Positions 1 through 9,875 of a stretch of 64,000 bases of DNA are shown piece after piece. Source of the stretch: Rana temporaria. Lineage: Eukaryota; Chordata; Amphibia; Anura; Ranidae. Position 1 is the stretch's first letter. Each line of letters begins with the position of its first letter. The stretch covers positions 62,953,355 to 63,017,354 of the forward strand of contig NC_053492.1 of NCBI RefSeq assembly GCF_905171775.1, read 5' to 3'. The notes beneath the pieces were generated by a model, which worked only from the letters and a program-made list of their open reading frames with translations, ran no database searches and had not been told where the DNA came from. The position numbers and the translations under genes are program-made.

Positions 1-70
1 CTACATGCTTAAGCAGGCAGTGATACAAGTCACAAGATTGCTATACAGTTGAACCTTGGTTTACGAGTGA

Positions 71-340
71 GGCCTCGTACACACGACCAAGTTTCTCGGC
101 AAAAACCAGCAAGAAGCTTGCTGTTTTTTTTTTTTTTTTCCGAGGAAACCGGTCGTGTGTACACTTTTCGACGAGGAAACCGTCGAGGATCTCGTTGGGC
201 CAAAAAGAGAGCATGTTCTCTATTTCCTTGACAGGAATGGGGAAATTTGGCTCGCCGAGATCCTCGGCGGCTTCACAAGGAACTCGACGAGCAAAACGAT
301 GTGTTTCGCCCGTCGAGTTCCTCGGACGTGTGTACGAGGC
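71..340. mobile_element. Family C MITE (C1)
   Basis: TIR GGCCTCGTACACACGACC at the left, with its inverse ending at 340. Flanked by TGA on both sides (68-70 and 341-343), a 3-bp TSD. Internal arms repeat the motifs CTCGGCGG and GGAACTCGACGAGC in inverted order. A poly-T run lies at about 123-139. Confidence 0.75.
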
Positions 341-782
341 CTGACACTGCATTTTGAAAAACAAGCAACTTTTAAAAAAAAAATCTGACTCGGTTTGCGA
401 GTGTTGTCTCGCAACTCGAGCAGAATTCAAGCTAATGGGGTGTGCAGAACCACATTTGGCCAGAGGTGCGGGGGCGCCGATGACACTTGGAACGGTTCAG
501 AGCCATTCGGAAGCCGTTCGAAAATACTCAGAATCACGCTGAAATACTCGGAAACACTTGGAAATACTCAGTTGCTGGGTGTTTCCGAGCCTTTCCGAGG
601 TCAGCTGAGCTGTCCCTGAGCATTTCTGAGGCTCTCCGGTGCCCCCCCACCTCTTGCCACATGCAGTATTGCATGCCATTGAAGTCAATGCGGAACAAAT
701 TATTTTAGTTTCTATTGACTTCTATGGAGAAACTCCCTTTTCATATGCAAGTGTTTGGGATTGCGAGCATTCTCCTGGAAAG

Positions 783-2671
783 TAGACATGTGCACACTGA
801 AATATTTTGTTTCGGAATTTCATTTTCGTCCGAAAAATAAATTTATTCAGTTACTCCCGAAATTTGTTTTTATTTATTTAGTTTTTCGTTAAAAAAATGC
901 ATTCGTCCGAAAATCCAAATTAATTAAGGTTGAATCTGTCATTGAAGGCTTATGGTGTCTGTCGAATGTTCTAAGAAGAAGAAGAAGAAAAAAAAAAAAA
1001 AGATTTGACAGAATCTTTAAAAAAAAAAAAAGATTCGATGGAGCAACTGTCTCTCTATGTCGAATCTTTATGTCTCTTTATGTCGAATCTTTTCTGTCTA
1101 TGTCGAATATTTTCTCTCTATGTCGAATCTTTTCTCTCTGTGTCGAATCTTTTCTCTATGTCGAATCTTTTCTCTCTATGTCGAATCTTTTCTCTCTATG
1201 TCGAATCTTTTCTCTATGTCAAATCTTTTCTCTCTATGTCGAATCTTTTCTCTCTATGTCAAATCTTTTCTCTCTATGTCAAATCTTTTCTCTCTATGTC
1301 AAATCTTTTCTCTCTATGTCAAATCTTTTCTCTCTATGTCAAATCTTTTTTCTCTATGTCAAATCTTTTCTTTCTATGTCAAATCTTTTCTCTCTATGTC
1401 AAATCTTTATGTCTCTCTATGTCGAATCTTTTCTCTCTATGTCAAATCTTTTCTCTCTATGTCGAATCTTTTCTCTCTATGTCGAATCTTTATGTCTCTC
1501 TATGTCAAATCTTTTCTCTCTATGTCGAATCTTTTCTCTCTATGTCGAATCTTTATGTCTCTCTATGTCAAATCTTTTCTCTCTATGTTGAATCTTTTCT
1601 CTCTGTGTCAAATCTTTTCTCTCTCTGTCGAATCTTTTCTCTCTATGTCAAATATTTTCTCTCTATGTCAAATATTTTCTCTCTATGTCAAATATTTTCT
1701 CTTTATGTCGAATCTTTTCTCTCTATGTCGAATCTTTCCTCTCTATGTCGAATCTTTTCTCTCTACGTCGAATCTTCCCTCTCTATGTCGAATCTTTTCT
1801 CTCTATGTCAAATCTTTTCTCTCTATGTCAAATCTTTTTTCTCTATGTCAAATCTTTTCTTTCTATGTCAAATCTTTTCTCTCTATGTCAAATCTTTATG
1901 TCTCTCTATGTCGAATCTTTTCTCTCTATGTCAAATCTTTTCTCTCTATGTCAAATCTTTATGTCTCTCTATGTCGAATCTTTTCTCTCTATGTCAAATC
2001 TTTTCTCTCTATGTCGAATCTTTTCTCTCTATGTCGAATCTTTTCTCTCTATGTCGAATCTTTATGTCTCTCTATGTCAAATCTTTTCTCTCTGTGTCAA
2101 ATCTTTTCTCTCTCTGTCGAATCTTTTCTCTCTATGTCAAATATTTTCTCTCTATGTCAAATATTTTCTCTCTATGTCAAATATTTTCTCTTTATGTCGA
2201 ATCTTTTCTCTCTATGTCGAATCTTTCCTCTCTATGTCGAATCTTTTCTCTCTATGTCGAATCTTCCCTCTCTATGTCAAATCTTTTCTCTCTATGTCGA
2301 ATCTTTTCTCTCTATGTCAAATCTTTTCTCTCTATGTCGAATCTTTTCTCTCTATGTCAAATCTTTTCTCTCTATGTCGAATCTTTTCTTAATGTCAAAT
2401 CTTTTCTCTCTATGTCAAAACTTTTCTCTCTATGTCAAATCTTTTTCATGTCTCTATAATGTCAAATCTTTTCTCTTTATGTGTAATAATATTGGACTGA
2501 TAGAGTTAAGGTTAGGCACATTCAACCGCAACGAAAATAAAGCATTTTTGTTTATGTCAGATCTTTCGGTTTTCGCTTTCTGTGCTTTCGTCATCGTTTG
2601 TTAAAACGATAACCAAAATACCAGACATTCGGACGAAAATGCATTCGGACGAAAACAAATGCACATGTCTA
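783..2671. mobile_element. hAT-like element carrying a satellite
   Basis: Ends TAGACATGTGCA and its inverse TGCACATGTCTA. Perfect 8-bp direct repeats CTGGAAAG occur at 775-782 and 2672-2679, the TSD length of hAT elements. Non-repetitive ends with ATTCG/CGAAT-rich sequence enclose a long 20-bp tandem array. No transposase is visible. Confidence 0.8.
1045..2478. repeat. 20-bp satellite array, about 70 units
   Basis: Tandem units close to CTCTCTATGTCGAATCTTTT, with frequent G/A variation (GTCGAA versus GTCAAA) and some 14-16-bp variant units. Because 20 is not divisible by three and units lack stops, all three plus frames stay open for hundreds of codons; those long frames are artefacts. A block of about 480 bp carrying the same order of variants appears twice (from about 1340 and about 1820), a higher-order duplication. 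Confidence 0.95.
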
Positions 2672-2710
2672 CTGGAAAGGATTATGCTCGTAATCCAAGG
2701 TTCCATTGTA

Positions 2711-3190
2711 TACTGCTAATGAAAAAAGGTATTTAGTAGTTCATATTTACTAAAATAATTGCATTTCATGTTCTGTGTGCTATAGGAGACCAGACATAGT
2801 GAATGCAGGCTCCTGGGTTTAGTAACACTTTAACTCTCTGTGAATTTGTTCTCTACTATCAGCATGTCCCTTGTTAGCACAGGAACACAGCAGCACACCT
2901 GATTGGCTCTATCTGCTGTTTCCACCTCTCCCATTCTGAGCTCTGCTGTACATGGACTGCTGATACCAGATCATTTAGGTACTTACATGGCTTGTATTTA
3001 AAAATACTTTTAAGCATGTATTCATGAATACAAAGTTGCAATACTTTTATATATATGTATTTTTTATTTATTTTTTCTAATCTTCTTGGTATTTAGTGCT
3101 AAATCTCATTTTCTAGTCTGCACTAATGAAATACCAGGTAGATCTGATTGCTTATCATGGGCAACATTGTTTTTTTTTGTTGTTATATTC
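2711..3190. other. No recognisable gene
   Basis: AT-rich sequence. The stretch around 2795-2830 (CCTGGGTTTAGTAACACTTT) recurs at 13630-13660, so part is dispersed repeat. Nothing else is recognised. Confidence 0.5.
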
Positions 3191-3195
3191 ATTTT

Positions 3196-3474
3196 CAGAA
3201 TCAGCCCCAGAATGTCTTGCCAAATGTATTCTTTAAAAAGAAGATACAGTGCCATGAACCTATAGTTCTCCAACCAGGAACATTCCAGTTCCAGGAATAC
3301 ATTGTTTTAAGGTCCATGGATGTCTACAGAAGATATATAAACCTTTATATACGTAAACCCCATACACTGTATGATGCAGACCTAAATGCCAAAAACAGCA
3401 CTGACTATGTATTATATTGCTTTATATTTGTATCTATTGCTAATTTATATTTCACAAGTTTTTGTGGCGAATAA
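3196..3474 (+). CDS. Possible terminal exon of an unidentified gene
   Basis: A good acceptor (pyrimidine-rich TATATTCATTTTCAG) precedes an open frame of about 91 residues beginning NQPQNVLPNVFF and continuing through CHEPIVLQPGTFQFQEY and YRRYINLYIRKPHTLYD, ending at TAA. An AATAAA follows only about 12 nt after the stop. I do not recognise the protein. The last 25 residues are hydrophobic and AT-rich and may be chance read-through. The acceptor, composition and poly(A) signal together suggest a last exon or a decayed one. No similar exon was noticed nearby, and chance is a real alternative. Confidence 0.25.
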   Translation, partial: QNQPQNVLPNVFFKKKIQCHEPIVLQPGTFQFQEYIVLRSMDVYRRYINLYIRKPHTLYDADLNAKNSTDYVLYCFIFVSIANLYFTSFCGE

Positions 3475-3612
3475 GCCATGATGGTAAATAAAATTAAATT
3501 ATAATATATCATTAATTGTTTTTGTTATTTGTGAGTTCTTGGTGCCTGTGCATTTCTGCTGTGCTGTATTTAGAAATGACATCAGTCCCTGCTACAGCCT
3601 GGCATGTGGTGT

Positions 3613-4949
3613 CATAGCGCCCAACTGTCCCTGATTTCGAGGGACTGTCCCTGATTTGGAGCAATGTCCCTCTGTCCCTCAATCCTTCTCATTTGTCCCT
3701 CATTTTGGTCAGATCTATACAGTTGTATATAAAATGCACTATTTATCTAACAAAAAGTGTTTCCCAGCGCTAAATCTTTCATCTGATTTCTAAATGGCTG
3801 CATTTATAAATTCCAAAAGCCAATATAAAGGAATAGTAGTGGTAATAAAAAGCACTTGTGGGTTTAACCAATCTTGTGTTTTATTGTACAGTTCTCCTTT
3901 AACCACTTAAGGACCGCCTAACGCTGGCAGAATGGCACGGCTGGGGACAGGCACGTTGCCCTTTAAGTGTCCAGCCATGGCTCGTGACCCGGTCCAAAGC
4001 TCAGTGAAAGCACCCGCAGGACCCGCGGACCCGATTGCCGCTGGTGTCCCGCGATCGGGTCACAGGAGCTGAAGAACGGGGAGAGGTGAGTGTAAACACA
4101 CCCTCCCCGTTCTTCTCTGTGGCAATGTCAGTGATCGTATGTTCCCTAATATAGGGAACGATGATCAGTGACATCACATGTCCAGCCCCGCCCCCTACAG
4201 TAGGAATCACTCCCCTAGGGCACACTTAACCCCTTAGCGCCCCCTAGTGGTTAACCCCTTCACTGCCATTGTCATTTTCACAGTAATCAGTGCATTTGTA
4301 TAGCACGTTTCGCTGTGAAAATGCCAATGGTTCCAAAAATGTGTCAAAAATGTCCGATGTGTCCGCCATAATGTCGCAGTCACGGAAAAAATCGCTGATC
4401 GACGCCATTACTAGTAAAAAAAAAATTATTAATAAAAATGATAACTATCCCCTATTTTGTAAACGCTATAACTTTTGTGCGAACCAATCAATAAACGCTT
4501 ATTGCAATTTTTTTTTTACAAAAATATGTAGAAGAATACGTATCGGCCTAAACTGATAAACTGAGGAAAAAAAACGTTTTTTTATATATTTTTTGGGGAT
4601 ATTTATTATAGCAAAAAGTAAAGAATATTGCATTTTTTTCAAAATTGTCGCTCTATTTTTGTTTATAGAGCAAAAAATAAAAACCGCAGAGGTGATCAAA
4701 TACCACCAAAAGAAAGCTCTATTTGTAGTAAAAAAAGGACGCCAATTTTGTTTGGGAGCCACGTCGCACAACCGCACAATTGTCAGTTAAAGCGACGCAG
4801 TGCCGAATCGCAAAAAGGGGCAAGGTCCTTAACCTGCATAATGGTCCGGGTCTTAAGTGGTTAAGGGGCAGATCAGGGGTGTGTCCTATGCCTGCATACT
4901 TTTGCTGATAGGTGTCCCTCATTCCCATCTCAAATAGTTGGGAGGTATG
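3613..4949. mobile_element. hAT-like element with a family A insert
   Basis: The left end CATAGCGCCCAACTGTCCC and the right end, whose reverse complement is CATACCTCCCAACT, form a TIR. Direct repeats TGTGGTGT lie at 3605-3612 and 4948-4955 (8 bp, overlapping the terminal TG by two bases). The element is split by the TTAA-flanked family A element at 3903-4860, so the A element is younger. Exact ends are uncertain by two bases. Confidence 0.6.
3903..4860 (+). mobile_element. Family A TTAA-flanked element (A1)
   Basis: TIR CCACTTAAGGACC and the inverse CTTAAGTGG, with TTAA on both sides (3899-3902 and 4861-4864). Carries the family's conserved core (about 4685-4800), including GTGATCAAATACCACCAAAA and GGGAGCCACGTCGC. 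A TTAA TSD suggests a piggyBac- or Kolobok-type transposase in trans. No coding capacity. Confidence 0.8.
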
Positions 4950-4955
4950 TGGTGT

Positions 4956-5526
4956 CATGCTGGAAAGTTGAAGTCTGGTCACTGGGAGAAAGGAGACTGA
5001 GAAAATGCTCCCTTCTGCCTGCAACAGACTGATGACTTCAGCTCATCCTAGGCAAAACCACTGGAATGGAGCTTATAGACTGCTTTTTAAAGTGTGTGTC
5101 AGGACAAAAGAAAAACACATATTTAGTAGATTTTTTCAAAACACGTATATTCTCCATATCTCATTGCTTTAAAAATACTGCAAGTACAGAAATATGCCAG
5201 AAATTGTGCTTGCTCCTAATTTCCTGTAAGGGCTGACAACACAGAACTGTCCACTGGAATGAAATCATCCAGCATTGTCGGCTCTGCTTTCTGGACTAGA
5301 GATCTCCGCCTATTCTTCATCTCTCTCTCTCCTTTTTCACATGCTACTTAGTTTTTTCCATAAAATGCTATTATTGCACCAAATTCTAAAATAATTACCT
5401 CCATTTCATAGATAACAAAACTGGAGGTAATTAAGACCTATTCTAACTTGGCACACAGAGACAGGCAGGATGAGGTGTAGCAGAGCCGCATATTTGCCAC
5501 CGTTACCCTCTCCCTGTCATTGGTTG
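4956..5526. other. No recognisable gene
   Basis: Mixed-composition sequence between two family A elements. No coding frame, RNA gene or bounded repeat was recognised. Confidence 0.5.
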
Positions 5527-5530
5527 TTAA

Positions 5531-6490
5531 CCACTATACTACCGGCCGCCGTCAATTGACGGCGGCACAATAGCTCTATTGTTCTGACAGGACGTGATAT
5601 GACGTCCTCGTCTTTCACAGCCACTAGGGGGCGCCCGCCGCGTTACTGGGAACACGATGCACGTACCCGGCGGCCGCGATGGCCGACGGGCACCCACAAT
5701 TGACCAGTAACTGAGCAGGACCGTGGATCTCTGTGTGTAAACGTCCTGTCAGGGAGAGGAGACCGATGCTGTGTCCCTTGTACATAGGGACACAGATCGG
5801 TCACCTCCCCCCACAGTTAGAAACACTATGCAGGGTACACATTTAACCCCTCCCTCACCCCCTAGCGTTAACCCCTTCCGTGCCAGTCACATTTGTACAG
5901 TAATCAGTGCATATTTATAGCACTGATCGCTGCATAAATGTAAATGGTCCCAAAAATGTGTCGGATGTGTCCGCCATAATGTCGCAGTCCCAATAAAAAA
6001 AAATTGCAGATCGCCGCCACTACTAGTAAAAAACAAAAAATAAAAAAAAATCATAATTATGTCCCCTATTTTTGTAGGCGTTATAACTTTTTCGCAAACC
6101 AGTCGATATACGCTCATTGCGATTTTTGTTATTTTTTTTTACCAAAAATATGTAGAAGAATACGTATCGGCCTAAACTGAGAAAAAAAAATATTAAAAAA
6201 AAAAAAATTGGATATTTATTGTAGCAAAAAGTAAAAAATATTGTGTTTTTTTTTTCAAAATTTTCGCTCTTTTTTTGTTTATAGCGCAAAAAATAAAAAC
6301 CGCAGAGGTGATCAAATACCACCAAAAGAAAGCTCTATTTGTGGGGAAAAAAGGCCGTCAATTTTGTTTGGGAGCCACGTCACACGACCGCGCAATTGTC
6401 AGTAAAGGGGGCGCAGTGCCGGAAGCTGAAATTTCGCCTGGGCAGGAAGGGGGTATATGTGCCCAGTATATGTGCCCAGTAAGCAAGTGG
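5531..6490 (+). mobile_element. Family A element (A2)
   Basis: Starts CCACTATACTACCGGCC after TTAA (5527-5530) and ends GCAAGTGG before TTAG (mutated TTAA). Same interior order as A1: GC-rich left third, then AT-rich block, then the conserved core at about 6300-6415. Non-coding. Confidence 0.75.
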
Positions 6491-6565
6491 TTAGGGAACT
6501 GACAGCTTCCTAGCAACCAGTGATGCTACAGTGAGCAAAACCTGATGCAGAAGCTGAGACACTAA

Positions 6566-7276
6566 GGGCCAAATCTTCAAAGGAGATACGCAGGCGGAAC
6601 TGCTGTTCAGCCTGCGTATCCCTGTGACTATCTTTGGAAACGATCCTCAGAAGGATTTTTCCAAAGATAGTCAGAAGATCCGACATCTGTAAGACACTTA
6701 CACTGTCGGATCTTAGGATGCAGTACCGCATCCGCCGCTGGGGGCATTTCGAGTCGAAATGCCGGCTAGCGTATGCAAATGAGTACTTAAGCAGATCCAC
6801 AAAGCTTTTAAGCTTTGTGTTTTCTGCGTAAGTTACGATTTGCACGCGTTAAATTAGGGCTGGTTTTACAATGTGTAAAGTTAGTACACCATGTAAAACC
6901 AGACTTTTTTTTCGATCGCCGCGATTTTTTTTAAATTTGAATTTTTTTTCCCGGCGCATATTTTTTTTTTCACCCGTCGCAACTTTATTGTCCCGTCGCA
7001 ATCCACAAAGCCCGGCGTAAATTACGTTCGCGCACTGCACGTCGGGAAAAATGACGTCACACGCATGTGCAGTACGTCCGGCGCGGGAGCGCGCCTCATT
7101 TGAATAGGAATCGCCCCCTCGAGGAGACGACCGCCTTGCGACGGAGGCACTTAGGTTACACGGCGTGTAATTTCTAGGTAAGTGCTTTGTGGATCGGGCA
7201 CTTAGGTAGAAATTTAACGCCTGTGTAACTTAACTGCTGAAAGTTAAGTTAGGCAGCGTTTTTGAGAATTTGGCCC
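6566..7276. mobile_element. Family B MITE (B1), 3-bp TSD TAA
   Basis: TIR GGGCCAAATCTTC and its inverse GAATTTGGCCC, with TAA at 6563-6565 and 7277-7279. The interior is largely arranged as inverted repeats, with GGGCGATTC-type and CGTCGCAA-type motifs and the phrase GCATTTCGAGTCGAAATGCC, itself palindromic. The PIF/Harbinger-like assignment rests on the 3-bp TSD and G-rich ends. Confidence 0.75.
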
Positions 7277-7279
7277 TAA

Positions 7280-7705
7280 ATTCCCATCAGGTTTGCTTTT
7301 GCCTTGTAATTGATAGCAGGCAGCGGGTAGATTCTTTAACCAAGACCCGCTGCCTGCTGCTGCATTGTCTGTGTGACAGGTGCATTGGTGGAGAGGAAGC
7401 ATGTCTGTATGGACACTCTGGTCTTATCGTGCCTCCACACTTGGTGCATGCCCCGGATTCATGTACCTGTCTACAAAATTCCTCAGAAAGCAAACAATTG
7501 AGCTGCAATTTTGAAAATAACTAGCCAGGCTTCACAAGTTTGTTGCATAATTGCAGCAAATCCACAACTTTCTTTGCAAACATTCTGCAAGTCTGCCGCA
7601 TGTGAGATCCTGTCTGTAATGGGTCGCTACCATGGTACCTCATGTGGTACCTCACGCTGTCATGGTACCTCAAGTGAACCAGCAAAAGCTGAGCAGGAGA
7701 GAAAC
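7280..7705. other. No recognisable gene
   Basis: Sequence between B1 and B2. It contains a small tandem motif GGTACCTCA around 7630-7672. No gene recognised. Confidence 0.45.
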
Positions 7706-7708
7706 ATA

Positions 7709-8445
7709 GGGGCCACATAGATCCACGTACCTTTGCGCCGGGCGCAGCGTATCTAAGACACACTACGCCACCGTAACTTTATTCTTTTTTTCGAATCCTC
7801 AAAGAATTTGCGCCATAAGTTACGGTGGCGTGGTGTATCTTTGGCGGCGTAATGGTGCGGAATTCAAATGGATGTAATGGGGCGTGTTTTATGTTAATAC
7901 GTTGTGACCCCACGTAAACAACGTTTTTTTTAAACTGCGCATGCGCCGTCCGTGGGGGTATCCCAGTGCGCATTCTCGAAATTAACCCGGAACAAGCCAA
8001 TGCTCACGACAGTGATGTCATTCTACGCAAATCCCTATTTGCGAACGACTTACGCAACTGACGTAAAAAATTCAAAATTGTACGCGGGAACGCCGGCCAT
8101 ACTTAACATTGAGTACGCCTCATAATAGCAGGGGTAACTATACGCCGGAAAAAGCCGAACGCAAATGACGTAAAAAAATGCACCGGCCGGACGTACGTTC
8201 GTGGATCGCCGTAACAAGCTAATTTGCATACTCAACGCGGAATTCGACGGAAACGCCACCTAGCGGCCGCCGAAAAAATGCACCTAAGATCCGACAGCAT
8301 ACTAAGACGTACGCCTGTTGGATCGATCCCAGATGCAGTCGTGTCTTGTTTTGTAGATACAAAACAAAGACACGACGCGCAAAATTTGAAATTACGCCGG
8401 CGTATCAAGAGATACGCCGGCGTAATATCTTTGTGGATCTACCCC
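7709..8445. mobile_element. Family B MITE (B2), 3-bp TSD ATA
   Basis: Left end GGGGCCACATAGATCCACG, right end GTGGATCTACCCC, flanked by ATA (7706-7708 and 8446-8448). Interior closely matches the copies at 19340-19757 and 41751-42469 (same ACTACGCC, GCGCATGCGCCGTCCGTGG and TACGTTCGTGGATCGCC blocks). Non-coding. Confidence 0.75.
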
Positions 8446-9751
8446 ATAGTGTGTGCAGGAGGAAAGTTGAAAGGGAGTCTGTATATACACTAGGGGCCAG
8501 ATCCACAAAAACCTGACGTAACTTAAAAAATCCAATTTAAGTTACACTGCCTTAAAGTTTCTACCTAAGTGCCTGATCCACAAAGCACTTATCTAGAAAT
8601 TTCAGGCTGTGTAACTAAAATTCCGCCGGCGCAAGGCGTTCCTATTCAAATGGGGCGAGTCCCATTTAAATGAGGCGCGCTCCCGCGCCGGCCGTACTGC
8701 GCATGCGCGCCGGCCGTACTGCGCATGCGCGAAGTTACGTTACGCCGAGTTTTGAGGATCGCGACGGCTTAAAGTTGCGTCGGGGATAAAAAAAATGACA
8801 GCGGCATGCATTCCTGAGGGAGAACTCCATGCCCATTTTCAAAGAAAAAAACGGCATGGGTTCCCCCCCCAGGAGCATACCAGGCCCTTAGGTCTGGCAT
8901 GGGTTGTAAGGAGACCCCCCCACGCCGAAAAATTGACGTAGGGGGTCCCCCTACAATCCATACCAGACCCGTATCCAAAGCACGCTACCCGGCCGGCCAG
9001 GAAGGGAGTGGGGACGAGCGAGCGCCCCCCCCCCTCCTGAGCCGTGCCAGGCCGCGTGCCCTCAACATGGGGGGGTTGGGTGCTCTGGGGCAGGGGGGCG
9101 CACTGCGGGCCCCCCCACCCCAGAGCACCCTGTCCCCATGTTGATGAGGACAGGACCTCTTCCCGACAACCCTTGCCATTGGTTGTCGGGGTATGCGGGC
9201 GGGGGCTTATCGGAATCTGGGAGTCCCCTTTAATAAGGGGGCCCCCAGATACCGGCCCCCCACCCTAAGTGAATGGATATGGGGTACATCGTACCCCTAT
9301 CCATTCACCTGGAGGCAAAAAGTAAAAGTTAATAAACACACAACACAAGGCTTTTTAAAATATTTTATTATTCTGCTCCGGACGCCCCCCCTGTCTTCGT
9401 TATTAGCTCAATTACCAGGGGGGGCTTCTTCTTCCGCTCTCCGGGGGTCTTCTCCGCTCTCCGGGGGGGGTTTCTTCTTCCGCTCTCCGGGGGGGGCTTC
9501 TCCGGACTCCGGGGGGCTTCTTCCATCTTCTCCCCTCTTCCGCTCTTGACTCGGCGAACCCCGGTTCTTCTGCAGCTCTCCGGTGCCTTCTTCTTCAGCG
9601 CTGGCTGCCTGCTATGTTTGTGTGTTAGCTCGATTTCAAACAGGCAGCCGGCGCGGTCTTCTGTGACGCCAGGGTCTTCTGGTCTTCTGTTCTTCCGATG
9701 TTGCCTCGTCGCCTGTTGTCGCTGTAATGATGGAAGCGCGCCTTGCATCAC

Positions 9752-9760
9752 ATTTATATA
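9752..9760 (-). promoter_or_regulatory. TATA-like box, left arm
   Basis: TATATAAAT read leftward, mirrored in the right arm and about 55 bp from the palindrome centre. It would direct transcription out through the left arm. Confidence 0.4.
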
Positions 9761-9794
9761 GGCATCACCGTCCCATCATGCTCCGGCAGGTACC

Positions 9795-9832
9795 CACGTG
9801 GTGGGTGCCTACCCACGTGCACCCACCACGTG
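9795..9832. promoter_or_regulatory. Three CACGTG boxes at the palindrome centre
   Basis: CACGTG occurs at 9795-9800, 9814-9819 and 9827-9832, within the mirror centre of the palindrome. These are canonical E-box/G-box hexamers, the sites of bHLH-zip factors such as USF and MYC/MAX in vertebrates. Function is inference; part of the pattern follows from the palindrome itself. Confidence 0.6.
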
Positions 9833-9866
9833 GGTACCTACCGGAGCATGATGGGACGGTGATGCC

Positions 9867-9875
9867 TATATAAAT
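9867..9875 (+). promoter_or_regulatory. TATA-like box, right arm
   Basis: TATATAAAT read rightward, the mirror copy of the left-arm box. About 380 bp downstream is AATAAA at 10255-10260, so a short transcript of roughly 350 nt per arm is conceivable. Confidence 0.4.

Larger units (their letters stand above)
46..2708. mobile_element. Family D TA-flanked inverted-repeat element (D1)
   Basis: The left end CAGTTGAACCTTGGTTTACG and the right end (reverse complement CAATGGAACCTTGGATTACG) form a TIR flanked by TA at 44-45 and 2709-2710, suggesting a Tc1/mariner-type MITE. The element-specific body is only about 500 bp (about 341-782 plus the ends). The rest is two nested insertions, at 71-340 and 783-2671. 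The same family occurs at 15840-16295 and from 63200. Confidence 0.7.

Noticed and set aside
1005..2604. Overlapping frames of 484, 515 and 235 residues on the plus strand
   Set aside because: They are translations of a 20-bp tandem repeat with no stop in any frame; the repeated peptide simply mirrors the DNA unit.
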